From Silene conica (Eukaryota; Streptophyta; Magnoliopsida; Caryophyllales; Caryophyllaceae), in contig CM055311.2 of NCBI GenBank assembly GCA_029255685.2, positions 2,466,269 to 2,530,268 on the forward strand: DNA of 64,000 nucleotides, in the 5' to 3' direction. Shown here piece after piece: positions 34,070 to 43,905 of the stretch (positions within the stretch are counted from its first letter, which is position 1; every line of letters begins with the position of its first letter). The position numbers and the translations under genes are program-made. A model generated the notes under the pieces. It saw only the letters and a program-made list of their open reading frames with translations. It did not search any database and was not told the DNA's origin.

Positions 34070-36118
34070 AATTCCCCAAACCAAACCTTGCTTGCCCTCA
34101 AGCAAGAGATAGACTCGATCTTAACTAATGGAACGATTTCAATCTCAGAGCGAAATTTACATGTAAGCCTAAACCAATGCTAAGTACAAAATGAGAAAGC
34201 ATTTAAATCATGCAAACGAGTTATGGTGTTGTCAGATTTACAAAAATAAAGACTATAGAGACTTTATACCATGGACTCTCGCGGTACGCTCGAGACACTC
34301 ATGAAGCAAGGGTGAGTATATGTAAAAGATAGGAAGAAGTAATTTTGTAGAGACACTCACCTAACTGCGACCCATGGAAACATGCCTGCAATCTAACATG
34401 AACAAGAATTCTACAACTTTGTATAACAACCTTATTAAGTGACCCAGATACATGCAATTGAGGTAATGAAAGATATGTGAGGTAAAAGGTAAAAAGTGGT
34501 TAAGATGTTTTTTGGATTTGTGGGGTTAGTAGCCAAGCTAGTAGAACCGGTTTTCCATCAACATATTTCACAACTCCTGAAATTAAGAAAGTGCTCTTTT
34601 GTAGCACAACTCTCACATTGAATATAAGAAAGGACTCCCAAATATTTTGAATGAGGTACGGAAGTGATAACATATAAAAGAAAGGGATTTTGGAACGATT
34701 TTTTTTTTCATTCTGATGATGTCAGTTGGTCGGCCGACCTATGAAGGTGGTCGGTCGACTGACTTCCTGTGTTTTCCGGATTTTTTTTCGTTTTTTCTTC
34801 TTTCTTTTTCTGAATTTTTCTGTTCTTTTTCTTTCTTTCTTTTCTTTCTTTTTTCTCTTCGCTTAAGATAGCTTACAAACCAAGATACCTCAAGATAAAC
34901 CAAAAACCACAAATACTAGCTTGGAAGGGTAGGCTGAGTATGGGATGTAGTTTTGGGGAATAAAAAGCAATTTTGGCTATGTGAAGCTTATGGGTAAATA
35001 CGAGAAAAGGGATCCCAAATGCACGTATCAAGACTCACAAAACGAGAAAGTAAAACAAGTATATAGCAATTCAAGTTCATGTTTATGCATATTGATGTAA
35101 CATGTTCCAAGCGGAGTACTACTCACATCCTAGACAACTGGTTTAAGAATGAAACCAGGAAATAAGCTCTAAACCTTAGAATGTATAGTAGGTTGCCAAG
35201 GTATAAGTCAAGTCTCAAGATATGCAAATTGACAAAAACTCGTAGATATGCAAAAGACTTTCATACTAAAACAAGTTGACAAGGCAAGATAAAGGCATAA
35301 ACATGTAAGATAGCTAAATCATCCTTGAAATACTTTCGTTCCGACTCGACCTATATGCTAAAATAAACGTGCATTTTTTTGGAATTTTTGAATTTTTTAA
35401 TTTTTTGGATTTTTGTATATATAAGGAAAATAAAGAAAAGAACGATGCAAGACAGAAATGCAGTAAACGTGTGACAGAATGCAATGCATGTGACACGAAA
35501 CCATTCCCCAAACCAACCCGCACAATGTCCCCATTGTGCATTAGCCTAAGTAAAGGTTTCAGAAAATTAAAGAAAAGGTGCAAAGAGATAAAAACTAAGG
35601 AAAAACTGGAAAGAACTCACTGGGTTATGAAACGCATGAGAAAAACCTCCCCAAACCAGCGTAAGCTGGGAGGTTTTGGTGGCTAGCAGTGCCACTCAAG
35701 TACCCAAGATGGTTGCGCGATTTCCTGAAGAGAAAAAGAACAGGCTGTGACGGACGGGTAGGTCGACCGACCAATATTTCAGGTCGACCGACCTTCATGT
35801 GGATTTCAGAAATTCCAGGAATGCAGGGATCAGGTCGGCCGATCTATGAAGGTAGTCGGTCGACTCCTTTGCTGCACAGCGGTCTTCTTTTCTTCGGGAA
35901 AAACTTGTGTCAACCTCGTCATTCTTCTTGAAACCTGAAAAATCATCCAATGTGCGCCCAACAAGTGCGCGAGATCCCAGAACCAAGTCCAAAAGTCTTA
36001 ACTACGCAACAAAAGCAAAATTGTCCTAAAAAAAAAACTTAAAGCAAGCAAACTATAAAGTCTTAACAAAACAAAAAAAATTGTCTTAAGAAAAACAGAA
36101 ACAAGCAAAAAGAAGAAG
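34070..36118. other. Non-coding interior of gag-only element
   Basis: Between the gag stop and the 3' LTR. There is a purine-rich minus-strand tract next to the LTR (GGTTTGGTTTGGGGAATT, about 34070-34087). Motif pairs lie at 34728/34749, 35761/35782 and 35833/35854. The ORFs here (for example 35369-35686) have no retroelement or host motif and are considered accidental. Confidence 0.75.
34728..35865. repeat. Three paired-palindrome motifs in untranslated interior
   Basis: 34728/34749 (GGTCGGCCGACC, GGTCGGTCGACT), 35761/35782 (both GGTCGACCGACC) and 35833/35854 (GGTCGGCCGATC, AGTCGGTCGACT). All have 21-bp spacing. Substitutions in some copies are mirrored in the other half or partner, as in the AGTC...GACT copy. 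Confidence 0.92.
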
Positions 36119-38047
36119 TCATCCGCGAAGGATTCGGCGTTTCTTTGACCAAGGGCTCTGACTAAAGGCTACTCCTTCAGCTATGGTGATTTGGGTAGAT
36201 GAGTTTCTCTCCACCGTGTAAATAGGTGGGTCATCATCCATAGCTTTAGCCATCCATCTCCCGTGGTTGTCGACTCCCAAGTCGTGGGTCGACACCTTCC
36301 TCGGCTTCTTCTTCTTAGGGCTCTTTTCTTCAGCCAAATGATCACTTGTTTGAGTGACCTCGTTCTCTACATCTTTTGATCGAGTAAGTGGTACTACTCG
36401 ATCGAGAACATCTCTCTTCCTACTACTTATAGACTCTATCACTAGTGTCGCAATTTCTGGAGCATCCAAATCAGCCTTTTGAGCAAGAGATTCACCTGCA
36501 CATGCCTCAAAATACATCAAAGCCTCCGAAGGATCCTTTGAAAAGGATCCTTGCATAGAACATTCACTAATATTATTAAAAACATCAGGAATGTCAATAA
36601 ATGAATCCTGCAAAAAACAAGGTTCATCAACAGAGGGTTCAATCATGTTAGGAACATGTTCATCACTAATACTTACAAAAATAGGTTGGTCAGTCAAGGG
36701 GTGAAAGTCTAACTCATTGGTTGTTTCTAGATCCAAGTCAGTATCATCAGCGGGGAGGGAGAGGGAATCAAGTAACTTATCATTCTCATCCTTAAGAATG
36801 AGCGACTCTTTAGTAATGGGTGTGATGGGATCACACTCGACAAAAATATCCGGGTTACTAATATCAACGCCCTCATACCTCTCCAAGATTTTTTTTGACT
36901 GATGCTCCAATATTAATTTCTCCAAATGATACGGAAACGGGACCACAATGCTTGTCGCGGAATCGGCAAGCCTTGGCTCTTTTAACTTCAGAATCTCCGT
37001 TGAGTCATTGACGGGATGAGAGACAGGTAGCTCAGGAGGTGAATCCACAATCTGTTCAGGTATCATGGTGAGGTCTTGAATGAGGGAAGGATCCAGCGGT
37101 TCGGGAATAGAAACTGCATTCTGCTCAGTAACAGTGGTCGGTCGACCTGGTATAGTGGTCGGTCGACCAGACTCCGTATCATCGAAAATTTCCTGTTCTG
37201 CAGAGACTGATCTCACGTCAGGTGTCGAGGTCGGTCGACCTGATATCGTGGTCGGTCGACCTTCTGGCCTGTGCACGGGATCAGTTTCTTCGTTCTGAAC
37301 TACGGCAGAATCATCCTTTGGAGTTGGTCCCTCAGAAGCTTTTTCAAGTTCTTCGGAACAGGCGTTATTGGATGTTTCAAGTGCGGCAACATGAGTTATT
37401 TCAATACTTGTTTTTAGTGAATTCCCCCGTGAATTTCCAGTTTCAGTTCTATGAACCGCAAACTCCTCGATAAAATCCCAGCCCTTGTCATAAGCTACTT
37501 TATGAAATCCACCTTTTGTAAGGCTGGCTCTGTAGTCATCACACAAAGAGTTATAGAATTGTTTGCGAAGGTACCACTCCTCAAAGCCGTGGTGAGGAAC
37601 GGATCGAACCAACTCCTTAAAACGGGCCCACACTTCATGAAATTCCTCACCAGATCCTTGCCGGAACATATAAATTTGATCTCTCATAGCATCGGTTTTT
37701 GCCGGCGAAAAGTACTGTTTGCAAAAAGCCAATGCCAGAGATGTCCAATCTGTAATTTTAGCCGCTACCCTATCAAGGTAGCGGATCCAATCACGCGCAG
37801 AATCTTTCAAGGAGAAAATAAACAACGTCTCCTTAACGTTATCTAGCGCCACTCCAGTCGGTACGGATATGGAACAACAATAATTTGTAAATAGCTCCAA
37901 ATGCTTTAAAGGGTCCTCATCTGGCAAGCCTGCAAACTGACTTTGCTCCACCAATTTGATATGGGGGATATCAATTTCATAGGGGAGAGTAAATTCCTGT
38001 GGAAGGTGGTGTGTTGCTGGATAAAGATTACCATAAACAGTAGACAT
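36119..38047 (-). CDS. Gypsy gag protein of non-autonomous element
   Basis: First ATG at 38047 (MSTVYGNLYPATHH); the open frame extends nine codons upstream without ATG. The product is about 642 aa. The N-terminal 210 residues are a retrotransposon gag capsid domain (FAGLPDEDPLKHLELFTNYC, FSLKDSARDWIRYL, FCKQYFSPAKTDAMRDQIYM, EVWARFKELVRSVPHHGFEEW). The middle and C-terminal parts are low-complexity and acidic. Four GRPT repeats lie in two clusters (GRPTTISGRPTS and GRPTTIPGRPTT), where the DNA-level paired palindromes are translated. The C-terminus is basic (KSPKKKKPRK, WSKKRRILRG). No CCHC knuckle. The open frame in a young copy suggests it is still expressed or under selection. Confidence 0.88.
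   Translation of the reverse strand: MSTVYGNLYPATHHLPQEFTLPYEIDIPHIKLVEQSQFAGLPDEDPLKHLELFTNYCCSISVPTGVALDNVKETLFIFSLKDSARDWIRYLDRVAAKITDWTSLALAFCKQYFSPAKTDAMRDQIYMFRQGSGEEFHEVWARFKELVRSVPHHGFEEWYLRKQFYNSLCDDYRASLTKGGFHKVAYDKGWDFIEEFAVHRTETGNSRGNSLKTSIEITHVAALETSNNACSEELEKASEGPTPKDDSAVVQNEETDPVHRPEGRPTTISGRPTSTPDVRSVSAEQEIFDDTESGRPTTIPGRPTTVTEQNAVSIPEPLDPSLIQDLTMIPEQIVDSPPELPVSHPVNDSTEILKLKEPRLADSATSIVVPFPYHLEKLILEHQSKKILERYEGVDISNPDIFVECDPITPITKESLILKDENDKLLDSLSLPADDTDLDLETTNELDFHPLTDQPIFVSISDEHVPNMIEPSVDEPCFLQDSFIDIPDVFNNISECSMQGSFSKDPSEALMYFEACAGESLAQKADLDAPEIATLVIESISSRKRDVLDRVVPLTRSKDVENEVTQTSDHLAEEKSPKKKKPRKVSTHDLGVDNHGRWMAKAMDDDPPIYTVERNSSTQITIAEGVAFSQSPWSKKRRILRG
37136..37261. repeat. 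Two paired-palindrome motifs inside gag frame
   Basis: Pairs at 37136/37157 and 37229/37250, all four copies GGTCGGTCGACC, spacing exactly 21 bp. As 21 is divisible by three, each pair reads GRPTxxxGRPT in the gag frame. A related but different pair with TGATCGAG/CTCGATCGAG cores lies at about 36374-36407, with spacing 22. Confidence 0.95.
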
Positions 38048-38201
38048 GATCGCAATAGCACTGAGAGAACTCAAGTCTTCCTCTCAAAAACCTGTCTTCT
38101 AAAACAAAACTAGAAGAAAAGGTAAGTAACGGTCTTAAGAAACCGAAGTTCCTTAAGACAAGGAAAATAAACTAAAAACTAACAAACAAAATTATACCGT
38201 C

Positions 38202-38219
38202 TCCCCGGCAACGGCGCCA
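38202..38219 (-). promoter_or_regulatory. Primer binding site, tRNA-Asp type
   Basis: Minus strand TGGCGCCGTTGCCGGGGA, five bases after the 5' LTR end. It is the priming site characteristic of plant Tat/Athila-type gypsy elements, which places this element near that group. Confidence 0.9.
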
Positions 38220-38224
38220 AAATT

Positions 38225-40349
38225 TGATACCCGTCGTTGTGGGTGTCAAAGATAAAATTTATAAACCAAACTAAAACTATAGATAGTGATAGTAAGGGTC
38301 GAACCACAGAGAGACAAGGTTAATTCCGTTTGCTAATTTTTAATCTATAAAATAATAATAAAAAGAGGGGTATTTTGATTGGTTGTTACTAAATCTAAGA
38401 ATAAGGTAAAACAAGTAAATAAAGATGAGAATAAAAATATAATAAAAGAGATGCTAGGATGTTCGGGTAATAAACAACTAAGATAATATAAATCCTAAGT
38501 CAACATGTATTGCAGTCGCGTAAGGGGTGTAACATATCCTTTAGGTCTATGCTACCTAATAGCTCCTTTCGGTCTATGCTATTAGTTCCTAGGTCTCACA
38601 ATTATTGGGTGTCAACAATAAGGGTGATTCCTAAATTCTAGGTCACAAACCTTTCAGTCTTAAGTAACCTATCCGTCTTAAGATGTAAACTAATGCCCTT
38701 CCCAAATCTCTCAATCTTGGGCAGGTCAATACTAACATCCTACAAGTCTCCTTTTGGTCTCATTGTAGGTTATTATAGTCTACAAATAAAAGCGAAACAG
38801 AATTCGAACACGAGTCGGTCGGCCGACCTATAATGGTGGTCGGTCGACCTCCTGCCTGCGACATGTCGATCCGGAATTTATACTACTTTCGCATATTTAC
38901 TCCCTACATCCTAACATATGAAATTAGCTACTCATAGTTACTGGAACAATAATAAAAATAGGAATAAACATGAAAGTTATAAAGAACATAAATCTAAACA
39001 TGCAATAATAATAAAGGAAAGTAAAATAAGATGAAAAGGAGATTAGGAACTTTGGTTCCCCATGGTTAAAACAAGTCAATGAAGGGTAAAATAATCAAAT
39101 AACACAATCCCAAAGAACAAAGAATAAACCTTTAGGTCAATATTCTACCCAATCCTTACGGTCTTAGGGTTCCTAGAAAAGCACTAAACTTTCGTTCAAG
39201 GGCAATCCCAAAGTTGTTGTTAAACTAATCCTAATAATCTTTCAATCCTAAGGATCAGTTCACCAACAACAATGGGGGACTGGTATTCAATCATTAAACT
39301 ATCAAAATCAAGTCTTTACCATGGTTCCCCTAATTCCTAATCACAAGAATTAGCTATGCATACTTTTAATTATGAAACTAATAATAATGAAAACTAAGAA
39401 CATCAAAGGAATCAACATAATTAAAGATGATAATAAAGAGGAAACATGAATTGAGAAACAACAATAAGATGAACAACAAGATTAATTGAAAAGGAAAGAT
39501 TGAATGGTAGCAAACTTACAACTTAATTGGAAATCTAAGAACAAAGATGAAAACTTGGTAAATCTTCTCTCTAACTATGGAGTTTTCTCTAATTGGGGCT
39601 GCCTCTCTCTATTAGGACTTGATTATAATTCTATGATAGATAACTAGATTAAGAACTTGATGGAAATCTCAATCCTTAACCCTAATTACGAAATTTGGCT
39701 TAAATAGGCGGAAAAAAAAGAGTTTCCTAATGACCTAAATACTTTGGGCTTCGCGGAAACTTCTGGGTCGGTGCTGTGGTCGGTCGACCAATATTTTCGG
39801 TCGGTCGACCGCTTTACGGATTTTATGCAATTTCCGGGCTTCAGGCAAATTCTGGGCTTTTCCAATAGGCACCTGGTCGGTCGACCCAAATAGTGGGTCG
39901 GTCGACCAACTGTCGGGACTGCAGCGCGCATCGTTCTTAAAACAGCTGCCATTTCTTCGTTACTTATCATAATCAAGCGATTCTCGCGGCGTTGGAAAGC
40001 TAAGAGGATAAGCTTTCACCTCCAACTGGAATCACTCCATTATCAGCTCTGGAACTCGAGATATAGCCATTTGAAACAGGCTGCAACATCGAAGATCGAT
40101 TCTTTGCTTGTAAAAGTTATCTTTAGGCCTTGAAATGTGCGCTAAGCTTCGTTCCTTCTTATCCTTAGTCATGAAAAGTCCCGAGGGCATAAATTTGGTA
40201 TAAAATCGTCCCTTTTCCGCATAAATCTGCAAAAGAGCATAAAAATACGAAAGTAGACAATTGTTGGGAATAAATGCTAAAACATAGTAAATGAGCGACA
40301 AAATGCGTGTAAAAATAGATGTAAAACATCCTAAAATAGGCACGCATCA
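38225..40349 (-). repeat. Gag-only element 5' LTR
   Basis: 2125 bp. Contains paired-palindrome motifs at 38817/38838, 39778/39799 and 39875/39896, all 21 bp apart. Confidence 0.94.
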
Positions 40350-40354
40350 GTCAA

Positions 40355-40910
40355 TCTTAGCTTGCATGTCATTACTGAATCATCAGTTTATGGTTAACGA
40401 AGTGAGGTAACATTTAGTCTAAAGTAGCATTTACATAAAATGTTATATACTCTTATTACTACAATGAGAATATGAAATTGTAAAACTTCATCTATACATA
40501 TCCGTGCAACTTTACACGAGTTCTAAACTAGTAAATTTATATATTAAGTTAAAAGGCTGGACTTTTTCTGTTTGCCTAATTCGTGGCAGCATTGTCAGTG
40601 TTGAATTCACTGATTTCTTATAGATACTTCAAATCATCCTTTATATAGTAAATATTAACATATCTCTACTTTCTCATGCTTAAATTTTCGGTCTGAGTGA
40701 TATGTTATTATACAATAGTTATTTCTTAATTAATGAATGTTCACTATTTATATTTAATATTTACTTATATTAAATAATATTGATCTCGTAATTAACCCTT
40801 TTCATACTAAGAGAATAAAAAATTCTCTTAGTTTCCCTCCAAATGTTTTTATCCAAATAAAAAATAGATAAAACTTTTTCTTTAAACTATTATCCTTTAT
40901 TAAAATATAA
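40355..40910. other. AT-rich spacer, nothing recognised
   Basis: AT-rich sequence between the gypsy TSD and the Helitron 3' end. No ORF or repeat structure supported. Confidence 0.5.
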
Positions 40911-40921
40911 CTAGTGTAACA

Positions 40922-40939
40922 CCCGTGAAAAATCACGGG
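40922..40939 (-). terminator. Helitron 3' terminal hairpin
   Basis: Stem CCCGTGA/TCACGGG with an AAAA loop, followed on the minus strand by TGTTACACTAG. This is the rolling-circle termination signal position in Helitrons. Confidence 0.82.
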
Positions 40940-41342
40940 GTTGTGTACACTTATTTTTAAAGACGACGAAGGTATATTCATTTCAATATATAGCAATTCT
41001 ATTAATTCGAACAAATTAAATTTTAACGGGATGTTTGCATATAAGATATGTTCGGTAAAAAAGTGAATTTCCTGGTGCACTAATTTTCGAATAGCTGTTA
41101 GTAATGATGATAAAATTTGGATTACTTATGATACCATTAATGAATAAGGTATATAAGAAAAAACAAAAAACGACTAAAAAAAAGATTAAATAACTAATAA
41201 TGAGTAGTTTGGAAAGTTATTGTCTTTTGATGAATTGCTTACGGAACATAATTTGACGGGCAAATACGATGAACAAAATAACTAATCAGGTAGAAACATC
41301 AATTAAATGGGTGTATTAAAATTCGATAATGTAGGACGAAAA

Positions 41343-42205
41343 TTACAGTTTCTCGAAAACCTCCTTGTAAACAACATTCGTTGTTGTATTAGTCATTCCT
41401 CCTTCTTCATCAAGGAGTAGCACTTTTAGATCTTTCTTACTCGTAACCCTAGATATAGCAACGTACAATTGGCCATGGGTAAAGACTGGTCTTGGAAGAT
41501 AAAGTCCAACACGGGATAGAGATTGACCCTGACTTTTGTTAATAGTCATAGCGAAACAAACTGCTAAAGGAAACTGTCTTCTTTCAAACTTAATTGGGAA
41601 CCTGGTTTGATCGGAAGGAGTCAAGGTGATGCGGGGAATATAGACATTGCTTCCGATATGATTGCCAGAAATAACTGTTGCACTAATAACGCGGTTTCCT
41701 AGTTGTTTTAGGAAACATTTGGGTGCCATTAATATTGCACAAACCATTTGCTTGGTCAATGTTTCTTAAAAGCATCACTATAGCTCCAACTTTCAGTCTT
41801 AAGCTGTGATTGGGTAAACCGGAACATCTGATTGAGTTAAGAAACTCTGTAGAGTAAAGTTCTCTGACCCCGCAATTAGTCTCTTCCTTACTTATTTCAT
41901 CAGAGCTTAAGTAAATATTCTCTTCCTTTTGAATTTGATCCATGACATAGTCGTTTACCTCCTCGACCACATCGTGTGTAGGTGCTAGTACAACTCTTTC
42001 AGTGAAGTACAGAGGGTCACCTAAGTGATCTTTTAAAGATGGGTACGTGATATCTACAATAGTAGATATTGGATCTACACCAGGCTGAATAAGTATATCT
42101 TCTAGTAACTCGATGCTAGCTACTCCATCATTTGACCCACCTGCTAAGCCATCCCCAATTTCGAGAATCCACTCTGAAAATTGTCGGATTTCATCAACAT
42201 TTGAC
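41343..42205 (-). pseudogene. Helitron PIF1-type helicase, C-terminal fragment
   Basis: Upstream part includes a YPSLKDHLGDPLYFTERVVL-like segment, VVEEVNDYVMDQI, IYLSSDEIS, and LRLKVGAIVMLLRNIDQANG. After a frameshift at about 41715-41740 it continues with LGNRVISATVISG, FAMTINKSQGQSLSRVGLYL and HGQLYVAISRV. These are the last helicase motifs of the Rep-Hel protein of plant Helitrons. The Rep (HUH) domain and the Walker A part of the helicase are absent. A dead fragment. Confidence 0.87.
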
Positions 42206-42423
42206 TATGCACTTCCTACCTGAAGTCTCATATTTTTCGTGAGCTTCAAAACCTGAAAAATCATTCTGGTGGCTTGTATAAAATCATCCAAAGTGGGAAA
42301 TCAATTGTTTCCTTATGGTGGCTTGGATAAAATCATTCTGAAAAATACACAAATAAAAATTGGTCAGTTATTGTATAAATAAAAAGAACACATATCGTAT
42401 AAAAATTATTGTAGAATAAAGAC

Positions 42424-42619
42424 AAACCTTGGAATCCACAAATAGTAACTCTATTGCATCGAGTTTCTTTTTGTTAAGAGTTTCCGATTTTTTTTCAAAA
42501 TTTTTGTTTTTGAAAGCTAATTCAGGTCTCTCCCATTTGTGTACCACTCTTACGTTGATCTGAGTAACACGAATTCCGTACTTGAGGTCGCTAATAGTCA
42601 AAAAACTTGTCATAGCCAT
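42424..42619 (-). pseudogene. RPA70-like OB-fold exon carried by Helitron
   Basis: MAMTSFLTISDLKYGIRVTQ, then INVRVVHKWERPEL and IELLFVDSK. This matches the start of a plant replication protein A large-subunit OB fold as found in Helitron-associated RPA genes. The same DNA (positions about 42455-42640) recurs at 43906-44090 in the neighbouring Helitron piece. No further exons recognised. Confidence 0.65.
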
Positions 42620-43384
42620 TTGATATGAAAAATTGTTGAGGTATGATAGCAGGTACTGAGTTTCACGTGAATAATAAATTGTTGAGGCAAGTACTGAGTT
42701 TCACGTGAATAAAAATTGTTGAGGTAGGTACGTAGTTTGTGGCAGCTTAAAGTCTCTATTTATCATTCGGAGATAGTTCTTCTCAAGTGGAACTCTGTAG
42801 GAGGTAAAACTCTGTATTTAGGTAATATTTACCATTCAGCCGTGTAATTAGCTTATGGAATTTACCATTCAGCCGTGTAATTAGATTATGGAATATTAAT
42901 ATGTATATTAATATTTACGTTTATGGAATATTATTAATTATTAATTTGTATTTGTATATTAATTAATATTGGCAAAGATTACCATTCAGCCATGTAATTA
43001 ACTTATGGAATTTACCATTCAGCCGTGTAATATTGGAAAATTCCGAGATTACAATCTTGATCGAGAATCTTGCCTTATGCAATTATTTTTTATGATTTAA
43101 CTTGACCGAGAATCTTGCCTTATGCAATTAATTTCGACTACTTTCTAAAATATTATATGATTTGTTTTCTTATTATATGATTTGGTTTCTTATTTATGGA
43201 ATTATGGAAAGATTTAGATAATTTAGTTATGGAATCTTTCTTAATTATCGATCCCCGAGATTACGGCTAATATATGTGATTGTACGTAAATAAGAATTCC
43301 ATAACTAACAATTTAAATTACGGCTATTCAGAAAGTTGTTGTGTTTTGGCAAAATTTAGTTATTGATGTTCATATCTTTTACTA

Positions 43385-43760
43385 TTGACGTTCATTTAGA
43401 TAATAATAATAATAGAATATTTTTATCAAATAAAAACGGACCAGTAATAAATAATAGAATAGAATATTTAGAATAGAATATTAGTTGATTTCTGTGATTT
43501 GATTCGAATTATTAGTTTTGGAAACGTTTTTTATGGCATAGAATATAATATTTTGTATTTAATTTTTAAATAATTATTAAATCATTTAGATAATAATAAT
43601 AGAATATTTTTATCAAATAAAAACGGACCAGTAATAAATCATAGAATAAAATATTTAGAATAGAATATTAGTTAATTTCTGGGATTTGATTCGAATTATT
43701 AGTTTTGGAAACGTTTTTTATGGCATAGAATATAATATTTTGTATTTAATTGTTAAATTA
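43385..43760. repeat. 187-bp tandem duplication inside Helitron
   Basis: Two consecutive copies share ATCAAATAAAAACGGACCAG and GGAAACGTTTTTTATGGCAT with about 187-bp period and few differences. Between 42840 and 43040 a shorter repeat (ACCATTCAGCCGTGTAATTA) also recurs. Confidence 0.8.
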
Positions 43761-43905
43761 TTATGATGTGGCATAAATGGGAAATGCTGATTGGTCTACG
43801 AAACAGAAATTTCTGAGGGTGAATGTAAGAGCGAGAAACACTGAACGCTGAAACCTTATTGCGCCACGTCAGCTGAAAAACATTCTTCTTTTATAGTAAT
43901 AATGA

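Larger units (their letters stand above)
31940..40349 (-). mobile_element. Complete gag-only (non-autonomous) Ty3/gypsy element
   Basis: Two long LTRs (31940-34069 and 38225-40349), both TGATACCC...GCACGCATCA on plus, flanked by GTCAA (31935-31939 and 40350-40354). The element runs on the minus strand: 5' LTR on the right, tRNA-Asp-type primer site, one gag ORF, about 2 kb without coding capacity, purine tract, 3' LTR. No protease, RT, RNase H or integrase motif occurs in the 4.2-kb interior, so it depends on enzymes from an autonomous relative. LTRs differ by few changes, indicating recent movement. Confidence 0.94.
40911..43905 (-). mobile_element. Helitron with helicase remnant
   Basis: Minus-strand 5' end TCATTATTACTATAA at 43905 preceded by A. 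The 3' end is CTAG at 40914-40911 followed by T, with a hairpin (CCCGTGA/TCACGGG, 40922-40939) seven bases inside. These are the structural hallmarks of Helitrons, which insert between A and T without a TSD. The interior has a Helitron helicase C-terminus and an RPA-like exon. At 3.0 kb it is much shorter than autonomous Helitrons. Confidence 0.82.

Noticed and set aside
35369-35931. ORFs of 80-105 codons in the interior of the gag-only element
   Set aside because: No similarity to pol or envelope-like proteins. They overlap opposite-strand ORFs, and one runs through the paired palindromes in a different frame from gag.
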